Of a stretch of 14,784 nucleotides of DNA, positions 1-6,958 are shown one piece after another (within the stretch, counting starts at the first letter, position 1; each line of letters starts with the position of its first letter). Source of the stretch: Hyphomicrobiales bacterium (GTDB lineage: Bacteria; Pseudomonadota; Alphaproteobacteria; Rhizobiales; Beijerinckiaceae); assembly GCA_028290125.1 (NCBI GenBank), contig JAQGKM010000251.1, positions 1 to 14,784 on the forward strand. Reading direction: 5' to 3'. Under the pieces are notes generated by a model that saw only the letters and a list, made by a program, of their open reading frames with translations, was not told the DNA's origin and ran no database searches. Position numbers and translations under genes: made by a program.

Positions 1-152
1 TGCTGCGCGGGCTCGATGTCGACTGTGCGCCGATGTCCGGCGCGCAGAATTTCCGCACGCTCGGCCTCGTCTTTCGCCCGACGTCCGGACGCCGCCAGAC
101 CTTCGAACGCCTTGCGCTCGAACTGCGTGGACGGCTGGCGCCGGCGCTCTAG
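1..152 (+). CDS. C-terminal fragment of a probable LysR-type transcriptional regulator (5' end outside the window)
   Basis: An open frame enters from the left edge (first full codon at base 3) and stops with TAG at 150-152, giving about 49 residues. The tail includes LGLVFRPTSGRRQTFERL and ends in RLAPAL. A hydrophobic strand, then an Arg/Ser-containing turn, then a final helix is how many LysR effector-binding domains end. This is a resemblance over a short piece and there is no helix-turn-helix in view. Its stop lies three bases from the stop of galE on the other strand, so the two genes converge. Codon use is GC-rich like the neighbours. It could be another regulator or enzyme with a similar tail. 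Confidence 0.4.
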   Translation, partial: LRGLDVDCAPMSGAQNFRTLGLVFRPTSGRRQTFERLALELRGRLAPAL

Positions 153-155
153 CGG

Positions 156-1145
156 CTAGTAGCTGCGCGGCTGCTTCTGGTGCCAGGCCCAGGCGGTGCG
201 CATGATGTCGTCGAGATCGGCGTGTTGCGGACGCCAGCCCAGAACCTCTCGCGCCTTGCGCGCATCCGCCACCAGCGCGGCCGGATCGCCCTCGCGCCGT
301 GCGCTTTCCTGCACCGGCACGGAGAGGCCGGTCGCACGCTCGGCCGCAGCGATAACCTCGCGCACCGAGAAACCGCGCTCGTTGCCGAGATTGTAGAAAT
401 CCGACGCGGCGCCCTCGCGCAGCGCCTTCAGCGCCAGCACATGCGCCTGCGCGAGATCGGACACATGGATGTAGTCGCGAATGCAGGTGCCGTCCGGCGT
501 CTCGTAATCCGTGCCGAAGACGGAAATGTTTTCACGCCGTCCCGACGCCGCGTCGAGCACCAGCGGAATCAGGTGCGTTTCGGGATTGTGGTCTTCGCCG
601 ATCTCGCCATCCGGATCAGCGCCGGCGGCGTTGAAATAGCGCATCGCGGAAAAGCGCATGCCATACGCCGGAGCGAAGTCGACGAGCATGCGTTCGACCA
701 TCAGTTTCGACGCGCCATAGGGATTGATCGGGCGCTGCTGCGTCGTCTCGGCGATCGGCAGCGCGTCCGGCATGCCGTAGGTCGCGCAGGTGCTGGAAAA
801 GACGATGTCCTTGACGCCATTCGCCTGCATGGCTTCGAGCAGCGACAGCGAGCCGACCGTGTTGTTGCGATAATATTTCGCCGGATCGCTGACCGACTCG
901 CCCACATAGGCGAAGGCCGCGAAGTGCAGAACCGCCACGGGCCTGTGCTTCTGGATGACCCCGTCGAGCCGCGCGCGATCGAGAATGTCGCCCTGCTCGA
1001 ACGGCCCCCATTTCACGGCCCATTCATGGCCATACGCCAGATTGTCGAAAACCACAGGCGTATAGCCGGCACGCGCAAGCGCCTTGCAGGTGTGCGAGCC
1101 GATGTAGCCGGCGCCGCCGGTCACGAGAACAACTTCAGAGGTCAT
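156..1145 (-). CDS. galE: UDP-glucose 4-epimerase
   Basis: GalE interconverts UDP-glucose and UDP-galactose in the cytoplasm with a tightly bound NAD, supplying UDP-galactose for surface polysaccharides. The 329-residue product is the usual GalE length. An extended-SDR Rossmann motif GGAGYIG lies at residues 10-16, the catalytic region SST at about 117-119, and the YxxxK pair in YGASK is Y143/K147. The C-terminal part holds the substrate-domain motifs RYFNAAGADP, CIRDYIHVSDL and YNLGNERGFSV. The ATG at 1145 is preferred over an in-frame TTG at 1169 because the protein then begins MTSEVVLVTGG, as is usual, and an AGGA lies about 10 bases upstream. It stands alone between convergent and upstream neighbours, so its own promoter should lie in 1146-1263, where no convincing -35/-10 pair is visible. 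Confidence 0.95.
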   Translation of the reverse strand: MTSEVVLVTGGAGYIGSHTCKALARAGYTPVVFDNLAYGHEWAVKWGPFEQGDILDRARLDGVIQKHRPVAVLHFAAFAYVGESVSDPAKYYRNNTVGSLSLLEAMQANGVKDIVFSSTCATYGMPDALPIAETTQQRPINPYGASKLMVERMLVDFAPAYGMRFSAMRYFNAAGADPDGEIGEDHNPETHLIPLVLDAASGRRENISVFGTDYETPDGTCIRDYIHVSDLAQAHVLALKALREGAASDFYNLGNERGFSVREVIAAAERATGLSVPVQESARREGDPAALVADARKAREVLGWRPQHADLDDIMRTAWAWHQKQPRSY

Positions 1146-1263
1146 CTTCACCGGATCCTGGAGCAGCAACGGTCGATCATCAGCGACGCCGCTATCAAAT
1201 CAAACACGGCGTGTGTGCAACTGCGGTAATGGCACGGTCACGATCTCGTCAAGCTTCACAGCG

Positions 1264-1297
1264 GCGACCCTCTCCCGCTAATGCGGGAAAGGGTCGC
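1264..1297. terminator. Long stem-loop between galE and the chemoreceptor gene (terminator or repeated palindrome)
   Basis: The arms GCGACCC-T-c-TCCCGC and GCGGGA-a-A-GGGTCGC pair around a TAAT loop with a single C/A mismatch, giving a stem of about 14 pairs. It begins 8 bases after the stop of the minus-strand chemoreceptor gene, where a terminator would be expected. On the minus strand no T-run follows. The T-rich tail (TTTCTTGTT, 1298-1306) is on the plus strand, where no gene ends. The CTCCCGC-loop-GCGGGA core resembles short palindromes that I recall being scattered between genes in alphaproteobacterial genomes, so it may be a repeat element that also stabilises the mRNA 3' end. Confidence 0.5.
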
Positions 1298-1304
1298 TTT
1301 CTTG

Positions 1305-3614
1305 TTAAAACTCCGCCCAGCTTTCATTGGCGGGTTCCTGGGCAGGCCGCATCTTCAGCGCCGTTGCGCCATGCGTGCGCGGTGCGCTGACGGGCGGTCG
1401 TGCGCGCATCGGCGTGCGGACCACCTTCGGCATCGACATCACCTGAGCGCCGCTGTCCCGTGTGCGGAACTGGTCGATCAGGCTTTTCAGGCTTTCTGCC
1501 TCGGCCTTCAGCGAGTGGCTGGCGGCTGTGGATTGTTCCACCATGGCGGCGTTCTGCTGCGTGATCTGGTCCATCTGGCCGACTGCGGTGTTCACCTCGA
1601 GCAATCCGTTCGACTGCTCATGCGCGGAACTCGCGATGGTGGCGACGGTCTTGGCCGCCTCCGCCACCTGTTCCACGATGCGCGACAACGCGACGCCGGT
1701 GGAGCCGACGAGTTCCACCCCGGATTCGACCTGCGAGGTCGAGCGAGAGATGAGCCCCTTGATCTCCTTGGCGGCCTCGGCGGATCGTTGCGCCAGGGCG
1801 CGCACCTCGGATGCAACCACGGCGAAGCCGCGACCCGCATCGCCCGCCCGCGCCGCCTCGACGCCGGCGTTCAGTGCCAGCAGGTTGGTCTGGAACGCGA
1901 TCTCGTCGATCACGCCGATGATCTGGGTGATCTCGGTCGCCGACTTTTCGATCTGGTCCATCGCGATGATCGCCTGCTTGACGATTCCACCGGACTTTTC
2001 CGCATCCGCCTTGATGGCCGTCACGACTTCACGCGCATGACTTGCGCCCTTGGCCGTGTCCATGACCCGCGTCGTCAGTTCGCCCAGCGCCGCGGCCGTC
2101 TGTTCGAGATTGGCGGCCTGCTGTTCGGTGCGCTTGGCGAGATCGTCGGAGGCGAACGAGATTTCGGTCGAGGCCGAATGGATCGCCCTCGTGCCGCCGG
2201 CGATCGAGCCGAACGTCTCTTCGAGCTTGGCGACAGCGGCGTTGAAGTCGCCGCCGATCTGCGCATAGGCCTCAGGCAATCCGGTCAGTCGCGCCGTCAG
2301 GTCGCCGTCGGAGAGTTGCACCAGCCCCTTGGCGAGCTTTTCGACGACGCAGGCCTGTTCACGGGCGAGTTCGGCGGCTTCTGCTTCCTTGCGCTGTTGT
2401 TCCTGCGCTGCAGCGGCGCGGGCGAGTTCGGCTTCGCGTTCGAGTTCACGCGCCCGCAGGCCCTGCTGCTTGAACACCTCGACGGCACGGGCCATCTCGC
2501 CGGTCTCGTCGTGCGACTGCGTGAAGGGCACGTCGACCGTCAGGTCGCCCGCCGCCATTTTCTTCATCGTGGCTGTCATGCCGACGAGGGGACGCGAAAC
2601 GCTGCGACCGATGAACCAGGCGAGCAGTCCGGCCAACACAACGCCGGTCGACCCGAACAGGATCATCATCGAGCGGATATCGTCGATCAGCGTGCGAGCC
2701 TCCGCCTCGAGCGCTTTCTTGTCAGCCGAAGCGCTGTGGACGACAGCCTGTACGGAACCGCTGACGACCTTCGCCAGATCGGTCATGCGTCCATCGATGA
2801 TCGACGCGATTTCGTTCTTGCGGCTCAGCGCCAGCAGCGCAGTCGCGTGAAAATGCTCGGCATCGATTTCGAGGTCGTGAACGACCTTCGCGCCAGCCGA
2901 GCTCGCAAATGCGATGTTGAGGTTCGACTGCAGCTCACGCAAGGTTTCGAACGCCTTTTCCGCATGCGCCGAAGCGTCCGCGTGGTCGGCGCCGAGAGCG
3001 CGATTGACATTGAGGCGCATCGACATCACGGCGTCGAGCGCGCCCTGAGACAGGGCAAGGCGCTCGAGATGGAAGCTGGCTCGGCCGGCTTCCGACAATT
3101 GATGGATGTCGTCCTCAAGCTTCGCACCGAGCGGCTCGAGCTCCTTCGCCAGCATGGTGTCGTAAGACTGGCGCATCGCCGACGACTTGCGAAACAGCAA
3201 GGCATATTCGTCGAAGGCTGTGCCGAGTTCGCCCAGCTTGTTGCGCCGATCCGGCGAGCGGACCTGGTTGAGCGCCTCCTGCACGGACTGGTGTACGGCC
3301 ACCTCGCCCTTGGTGGCGGACTCGAGCGCCGCTGCATTGCCGGAAAGGGCGTATTCACGCACGTAGCGACGGTAATTGACGAAATCGCGCTGGACGTTCA
3401 CCAGGATCGCTTCGATGTCGTTGCGCTGCTTGTAGGCGCTGAAGGACGTCTCGATCCGGCCGACGTTCCAGCCGCCCATGATGCAGGCCAAGGCAAGCAA
3501 CGTCACCACGATGGCGAAGCCGCCCGAGATGCGCTTGCCGATCTTGATGTCGCCAAGCCGCATGCGCGACGGCGCGGGTTGTTTTAGAGCACTCGAAAAG
3601 CTGGACAACGACAT
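1305..3614 (-). CDS. Methyl-accepting chemotaxis protein with large periplasmic helical sensor domain
   Basis: This is an inner-membrane chemoreceptor that signals to CheA through CheW. The 769 residues run as follows: TM1 at about 28-50; a periplasmic all-helical region of about 260 residues, the size of a bimodular helical-bundle (HBM-like) sensor; TM2 at about 315-338; HAMP after it (SRPLVGMTATMKKMAAGDL); a Glu/Ala-rich coiled linker; a second HAMP (LAKGLVQLSDGDLTARL); and the signalling domain with the hairpin FQTNLLALNAGVEAARAG near residue 575. The C-terminus is ESWAEF, matching the W-x-x-F tether that binds CheR/CheB in some receptors. The start is uncertain: the ATG at 3614 has GGAG only one base upstream, and an in-frame ATG at 3563 (MRLGDIKIGKR) fits receptor starts equally well. 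A short ORF with a far better ribosome site overlaps the start. No chemotaxis genes adjoin it. The ligand cannot be inferred. Confidence 0.95.
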   Translation of the reverse strand: MSLSSFSSALKQPAPSRMRLGDIKIGKRISGGFAIVVTLLALACIMGGWNVGRIETSFSAYKQRNDIEAILVNVQRDFVNYRRYVREYALSGNAAALESATKGEVAVHQSVQEALNQVRSPDRRNKLGELGTAFDEYALLFRKSSAMRQSYDTMLAKELEPLGAKLEDDIHQLSEAGRASFHLERLALSQGALDAVMSMRLNVNRALGADHADASAHAEKAFETLRELQSNLNIAFASSAGAKVVHDLEIDAEHFHATALLALSRKNEIASIIDGRMTDLAKVVSGSVQAVVHSASADKKALEAEARTLIDDIRSMMILFGSTGVVLAGLLAWFIGRSVSRPLVGMTATMKKMAAGDLTVDVPFTQSHDETGEMARAVEVFKQQGLRARELEREAELARAAAAQEQQRKEAEAAELAREQACVVEKLAKGLVQLSDGDLTARLTGLPEAYAQIGGDFNAAVAKLEETFGSIAGGTRAIHSASTEISFASDDLAKRTEQQAANLEQTAAALGELTTRVMDTAKGASHAREVVTAIKADAEKSGGIVKQAIIAMDQIEKSATEITQIIGVIDEIAFQTNLLALNAGVEAARAGDAGRGFAVVASEVRALAQRSAEAAKEIKGLISRSTSQVESGVELVGSTGVALSRIVEQVAEAAKTVATIASSAHEQSNGLLEVNTAVGQMDQITQQNAAMVEQSTAASHSLKAEAESLKSLIDQFRTRDSGAQVMSMPKVVRTPMRARPPVSAPRTHGATALKMRPAQEPANESWAEF

Positions 3615-3643
3615 ACTCCGTTCGATGAGCGGGCGCGATCCAT
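3584..3643 (-). CDS. Possible 19-residue leader peptide overlapping the chemoreceptor start
   Basis: A GGAGG at 3651-3655 lies seven bases before an ATG at 3643, the best ribosome site in this region. The frame reads MDRARSSNGVCRCPAFRVL and stops at TAA 3584-3586. It is in a different frame from the chemoreceptor, overlaps its first ATG (3614), and ends 21 bases before the alternative in-frame ATG at 3563. It could be a regulatory leader peptide whose translation feeds reinitiation at 3563. Alternatively, it is the true receptor N-terminus separated by a one-base frameshift or sequencing error. The peptide itself shows no recognisable features. Confidence 0.3.
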   Translation of the reverse strand: MDRARSSNGVCRCPAFRVL

Positions 3644-3686
3644 GCCAATTCCTCCAGCGGATTCCGTAAGGGAAGCGCGTCGGGAA

Positions 3687-3701
3687 CTGACATCATGTCA
3701 G
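3687..3701. promoter_or_regulatory. Perfect 15-bp palindrome, candidate operator
   Basis: CTGACATCATGTCAG has 7-base arms around a central C. It lies 43 bases upstream of the strong ribosome site ahead of the chemoreceptor gene and 25 bases from a second palindrome of unrelated sequence. Its size and symmetry fit a dimeric regulator site. No cognate regulator is encoded alongside. It could also be a hairpin in the 5' leader of the chemoreceptor mRNA. Confidence 0.4.
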
Positions 3702-3725
3702 CGCAGGGGTCGTGCCGCAGGGACA

Positions 3726-3742
3726 CTTGAGTCGGACTCAAG
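3726..3742. promoter_or_regulatory. Perfect 17-bp palindrome, candidate operator
   Basis: CTTGAGTCGGACTCAAG has 8-base arms around a central G. It borders the AT-rich core of the divergent region, so a protein bound here could affect either gene. The arms differ from those of the palindrome at 3687-3701, which suggests two different binders or one site plus an RNA hairpin. Confidence 0.45.
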
Positions 3743-3908
3743 GAATCTGAAAACAATGAACAAAAGCTTATACGGAGCAATACGTCGCCCAAGTATTATC
3801 AGTACACTCCCGAGCTCTCGAAGCTTCCCTCCGGCGGCTGACGCAGCGATCTGGGCGGCGCCGTGTTGCGGGGCGAGGCCGGCATGGTAGTGTCGTTTTC
3901 GAACAGCA

Positions 3909-3925
3909 GGCCCGGGAAACGGGCC
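3909..3925 (+). other. Short GC-rich hairpin directly before the Bug receptor ribosome site
   Basis: GGCCCG-ggaaa-CGGGCC can form a six-pair GC stem ending three bases before GGGAGGAA (3929-3936), the strong ribosome site of the gene starting at 3941. It may mark the mRNA leader or affect ribosome access. In GC-rich DNA, stems this short also arise by chance. Confidence 0.3.
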
Positions 3926-3940
3926 GCCGGGAGGAAACGG

Positions 3941-4918
3941 ATGAAGTACATCAGGGTGCGCGCTCTTTGCGTGGGATTGACGTTGACGACGATTCTGACG
4001 GGCGCGGTCTGCGCGCAGGATTTCCCCACCAAGAACATTACCGTCATCGTCCCCTTCCCGCCCGGCGGCATCAATGACGCGGCGGTCCGCATCCTGCAGC
4101 CCGAGATGGAAAAGCGACTCGGCAAGTCGATCATCATCGACAATCGCGCGGGCGCCGGCGGCGCCGTCGGCACGCAAGCCGTCGTGCGCTCGGCGCCCGA
4201 CGGTTACACATTGCTCGCAGTCGCCTCATCGCACGCCGTCGCGCCGGCGGTGAACCCGAACCTGTCCTACGACACCGTGAAAGACCTTGTACCCATCGTC
4301 ATGATCGCGCGCGATCCGATGCTGTTCCTCGTCAACAGCAAGGTGCAGGCCAAGGACCTTCGTGAATTCGTCGCGCTCGCCAAATCGAAGCCCGGCGTGC
4401 TGAATTATTCGTCGCCCGGATTCGGCAGCCAGACCCAATTCATCACCGAGCTGTTCAAATCCAAGGCCGGCGTGCAGATCCAGCACGTGCCGTTTCGCGG
4501 CGGCGCGCCAGCGCTGCAGGCGGTGATCGCGGGCGACGTGGATTTCAGCGTTTTGTCCGGACAGGTCTCGTTGCCACACATCGAAGCCGGGTCGATCCGC
4601 GCAATCGCGCTCGGCGGATCCGCGCGCGATCAGCGCGTTCCCAACGCCCCGACGGTCGCCGAGGAAGGCTACAAGGATGTCGAGGCGATCCAGTGGATCG
4701 GCCTTCTCGCGCCCGCAAAGACGCCCGCCCCGATCATCGCGCGTCTGAATGGCGTCGTGAACGAGTCGCTCGCCGACAAGGGCGTCCGCGAAAAACTCGC
4801 CATCCAGGGCATGACTGGCCTCGGCGGCACGCCCGAGGTTCTCGGCGAGGCGATCGAGAACGAGGTCAAGCTGTGGAAGGAAATCGCGCGCACCACCGGC
4901 ATGAAGCTCGGCGAATAA
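3941..4918 (+). CDS. Bug-family periplasmic substrate-binding protein (tripartite tricarboxylate transporter receptor, TctC-like)
   Basis: Bug proteins bind carboxylates or other small organic anions in the periplasm and deliver them to TctAB-type permeases, or act as sensors. The 325 residues begin with a signal peptide: positive KYIRVR, a hydrophobic core, and cleavage after VCA at about residue 25. The family hallmark follows: FPTKNITVIVPFPPGG, then IDNRAGAGGAVGTQAVVRSAPDGYTLL, and later SSPGFGSQTQFI and HVPFRGGAPALQAVIAGDVD. Length and motifs are typical. The ATG at 3941 is chosen over in-frame ATGs upstream because GGGAGGAA sits just before it and the signal peptide then starts at residue 1. 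The cysteine near the cleavage site (GAVC) does not fit a lipobox. No permease genes are adjacent, which is common for Bug genes. The ligand is unknown. Confidence 0.93.
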   Translation: MKYIRVRALCVGLTLTTILTGAVCAQDFPTKNITVIVPFPPGGINDAAVRILQPEMEKRLGKSIIIDNRAGAGGAVGTQAVVRSAPDGYTLLAVASSHAVAPAVNPNLSYDTVKDLVPIVMIARDPMLFLVNSKVQAKDLREFVALAKSKPGVLNYSSPGFGSQTQFITELFKSKAGVQIQHVPFRGGAPALQAVIAGDVDFSVLSGQVSLPHIEAGSIRAIALGGSARDQRVPNAPTVAEEGYKDVEAIQWIGLLAPAKTPAPIIARLNGVVNESLADKGVREKLAIQGMTGLGGTPEVLGEAIENEVKLWKEIARTTGMKLGE

Positions 4919-4926
4919 ATCGCGCT

Positions 4927-4940
4927 GCGGCTAACGCCGC
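4927..4940. terminator. Small stem-loop between convergent Bug and kinase genes
   Basis: GCGGC-TAAC-GCCGC lies 8 bases after the Bug stop and overlaps the last codons of the convergent kinase gene. A five-pair stem without a T-run is weak evidence. It is listed because it is the only structure in the 12-base gap between the two genes and could help end transcription from either side. Confidence 0.25.
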
Positions 4941-6958
4941 GGAAGCGCCACGACGTTCGAGCGGGGATCGACGACCCGCTCGATCGCCTCCGCAAGGTCC
5001 GCGCGCCGGAATGGTTTGTCGAGACGCGGCAGGTCGAGTGCGGTGTCGCCCGCCCCGGTGTAACCGGTGATCAGCAGCAGCGGCAGGTTGGGGCGCAACT
5101 GCCGCACGTGCTCGGCCAGCGCAGCGCCGTCCATGCGCGGCATCTTGTAATCCGTGATCAGCATGTCGAGCGACAGGCCGGGCAGTTTCGACAGGGCCAC
5201 GGACGCGCTCGGCGCCTCGAAGACGATATGGCCCATGTCGCGCAACATTTCCGCCGTAGCGGACCGCACGAGATGTTCGTCATCGACCAGCAGGATCGAC
5301 AATTGACGTATGGCGCGCATCGGCTCATCGGCGCCGTGATGGCGCGTGCGCACCGCCGCTTCCGCCGCGACGGGCAGCCAGAGGTCGACGCGCGTCCCCT
5401 CGCGCGGCGCGCTGGTGAGGCGAAAGCCGCCGCCGAGTTGCGACGTCAGACCATGCACCATCGACAGGCCGAGTCCCGTGCCCTTGCCGACGTCCTTGGT
5501 CGAATAGAACGGCTCGACGGCGCGCGACAAGGTCGCCTCATCCATGCCGACGCCCGTGTCGATGACCGACAGCCGCACGTAGACGCCCGGTTTGACCTGC
5601 GGCACTTCTCCGGGGCTCAGCGCCGCAGAGGTGGCGGCGATCGTCAACACGCCGCCGGACGGCATGGCGTCGCGCGCATTGACGCAGAGATTGAGGATGG
5701 CGAGTTCGAGCTGGTTGGGATCGACAAGCGCCGCCGGCAGGTCTGAATCGCAACGCATGCGCAATTCGACACCCGACCCGAGCGAACTGGTGACGAGATC
5801 CCGCATGCCGTCGAGCAGGCTCCCGACATCGACAGCGCGCGTCTGCAGAGATTGGCGGCGCGCGAAGCCGAGCAGCCTCTGGACCAGCGTCTTGGCGCGT
5901 TCGGCAGATTCCAGTGCGCCGCCGATCAACCTCGCCTCACGCGCATCGCTGCCGTAGCGGCGACTGAGGAGATCGAGGACGCCCGTGATGGGCGTCAGCA
6001 GATTGTTGAAGTCATGCGCAACGCCGCCGGTGAGTTGACCGAGCGTCTCGAGCTTCTGCGCTTCGTGCAATTGCGCGAGCGCGGCCTCGCGCTCCTTCGT
6101 GGCCGTATCGATGCGTTGCGCCAGCGACTCCGTCAGCTCGCGCAACTCGTTTTCCATCTTGCGCCGCGGCGAGATGTCATTGAACAGCACGGCGACGCGG
6201 TGAGCCGCGGGATCTCCGACGCGGAAGGCGTAGACATCATACCAGCGATCGAGCCCCTGCGCGTAGCTCTCGAAGCGCACCGCTTCGCCCGTTCTGGCGA
6301 CGCCGCCATAGGTGTCGAACCAGTGCTCGTCGTGATCGGGCAGGAACTCGCGGACACGCCGGCCGAGCGCATCGGTGAGCCCCGTCTGTCGGACGAAGGC
6401 CGGGTTCAACTCCACGAATTCGTAATCGACGCCCCGGCCGTCCTCATCGAAAAACATTTCGATGATGCAGAAACCGGCGTCGATCGACTCGAACAGCGAA
6501 CGGTAACGATCCGCGCCTTCATGCAATTCCTGGAGACGCGCGCAGGCTTCATATTGGCGGCGGCGCCCCCGCAAGGCCGATTGCGCAAGACTGACCAGCG
6601 TCGTCGGATGAAAGGGGCGCTCCAGAAAAGTCACATTGCCGAGCAGCCCGAGAAAACGCGCCGAAGCCGGATTGCGCTCGAGCCCGCCGCCTCTCTTGGT
6701 GAGAAGGATGAACGGCATGTCCGACCATTCGGCCTGCGCCTCGATCCAGGCGAAGAGCGGGCTGGCGTCCGCCGTCAGAAGTTCTTCTTCCGTCACCACG
6801 ACGAACCCGGCGCCGCCGCGCAACGTCTCGATCAGGTGCGGGATCGACGCGCAGGCGATCGACTCGATGCCGGATTCCGCCAGCACCGACGCCGCCACCG
6901 CTGCATCGCGGCCGCGCGGAGCCAGAAGGATGGCGCGTTCGGAGGCTCCGTGCGGCAT
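4931..6958 (-). CDS. PAS-domain hybrid histidine kinase with N-terminal degenerate receiver and C-terminal receiver
   Basis: The 675-residue product appears cytoplasmic, with no membrane segment. In order: a receiver-like fold at about 8-130 whose phosphoacceptor region reads VVVTEEEL (no Asp) and whose usual Lys-Pro is LERPF; a PAS domain at about 150-265 (YRSLFESIDAGFCIIEMFF to VLFNDISPRRKMENEL); HisKA with H315 in GGVAHDFNNLL; an HATPase domain with N427 in NLCVNARDAM, DTGVGM, PFYSTK and GKGTGLGLSMV; and a complete receiver at about 553-663 with acidic D559/D560, phosphoacceptor D603 in ITDYKMP and K648. The ATG at 6958 shares a base with the stop of the KaiC-like gene (TGATG), implying coupled translation; a frame open further upstream only overlaps that gene. 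Without a separate output regulator nearby, its receiver may act in a phosphorelay. It probably works with the KaiC-like protein. The signal sensed by PAS is unknown. Confidence 0.92.
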   Translation of the reverse strand: MPHGASERAILLAPRGRDAAVAASVLAESGIESIACASIPHLIETLRGGAGFVVVTEEELLTADASPLFAWIEAQAEWSDMPFILLTKRGGGLERNPASARFLGLLGNVTFLERPFHPTTLVSLAQSALRGRRRQYEACARLQELHEGADRYRSLFESIDAGFCIIEMFFDEDGRGVDYEFVELNPAFVRQTGLTDALGRRVREFLPDHDEHWFDTYGGVARTGEAVRFESYAQGLDRWYDVYAFRVGDPAAHRVAVLFNDISPRRKMENELRELTESLAQRIDTATKEREAALAQLHEAQKLETLGQLTGGVAHDFNNLLTPITGVLDLLSRRYGSDAREARLIGGALESAERAKTLVQRLLGFARRQSLQTRAVDVGSLLDGMRDLVTSSLGSGVELRMRCDSDLPAALVDPNQLELAILNLCVNARDAMPSGGVLTIAATSAALSPGEVPQVKPGVYVRLSVIDTGVGMDEATLSRAVEPFYSTKDVGKGTGLGLSMVHGLTSQLGGGFRLTSAPREGTRVDLWLPVAAEAAVRTRHHGADEPMRAIRQLSILLVDDEHLVRSATAEMLRDMGHIVFEAPSASVALSKLPGLSLDMLITDYKMPRMDGAALAEHVRQLRPNLPLLLITGYTGAGDTALDLPRLDKPFRRADLAEAIERVVDPRSNVVALPRR

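Larger units (their letters stand above)
3644..3940. promoter_or_regulatory. Divergent intergenic region between chemoreceptor and Bug receptor
   Basis: This stretch separates genes transcribed outward in both directions and contains no other convincing gene. About 3743-3805 is notably AT-richer than its surroundings and holds -10-like hexamers: TATAAG on the minus strand at 3767-3772, and TATTAT on the plus strand at 3794-3799. None has a good -35 at 16-18 bases, so no promoter can be fixed. Two perfect palindromes (3687-3701, 3726-3742) lie on the chemoreceptor side and a short hairpin (3909-3925) lies just before the Bug ribosome site. I infer that promoters for both genes and at least one regulator site lie here. 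Confidence 0.5.

Noticed and set aside
1281..3587. A 768-codon open frame on the plus strand opposite the chemoreceptor gene
   Set aside because: Its translation is Arg/His/Asp-rich without domains, as expected for the antisense of a GC-rich gene. The minus frame is a complete chemoreceptor.
4010..4020. Lipoprotein signal in the Bug receptor (GAVC)
   Set aside because: Residues before the cysteine (Gly at -3, Val at -1) do not fit a lipobox, and an ordinary signal peptidase site follows at VCA.
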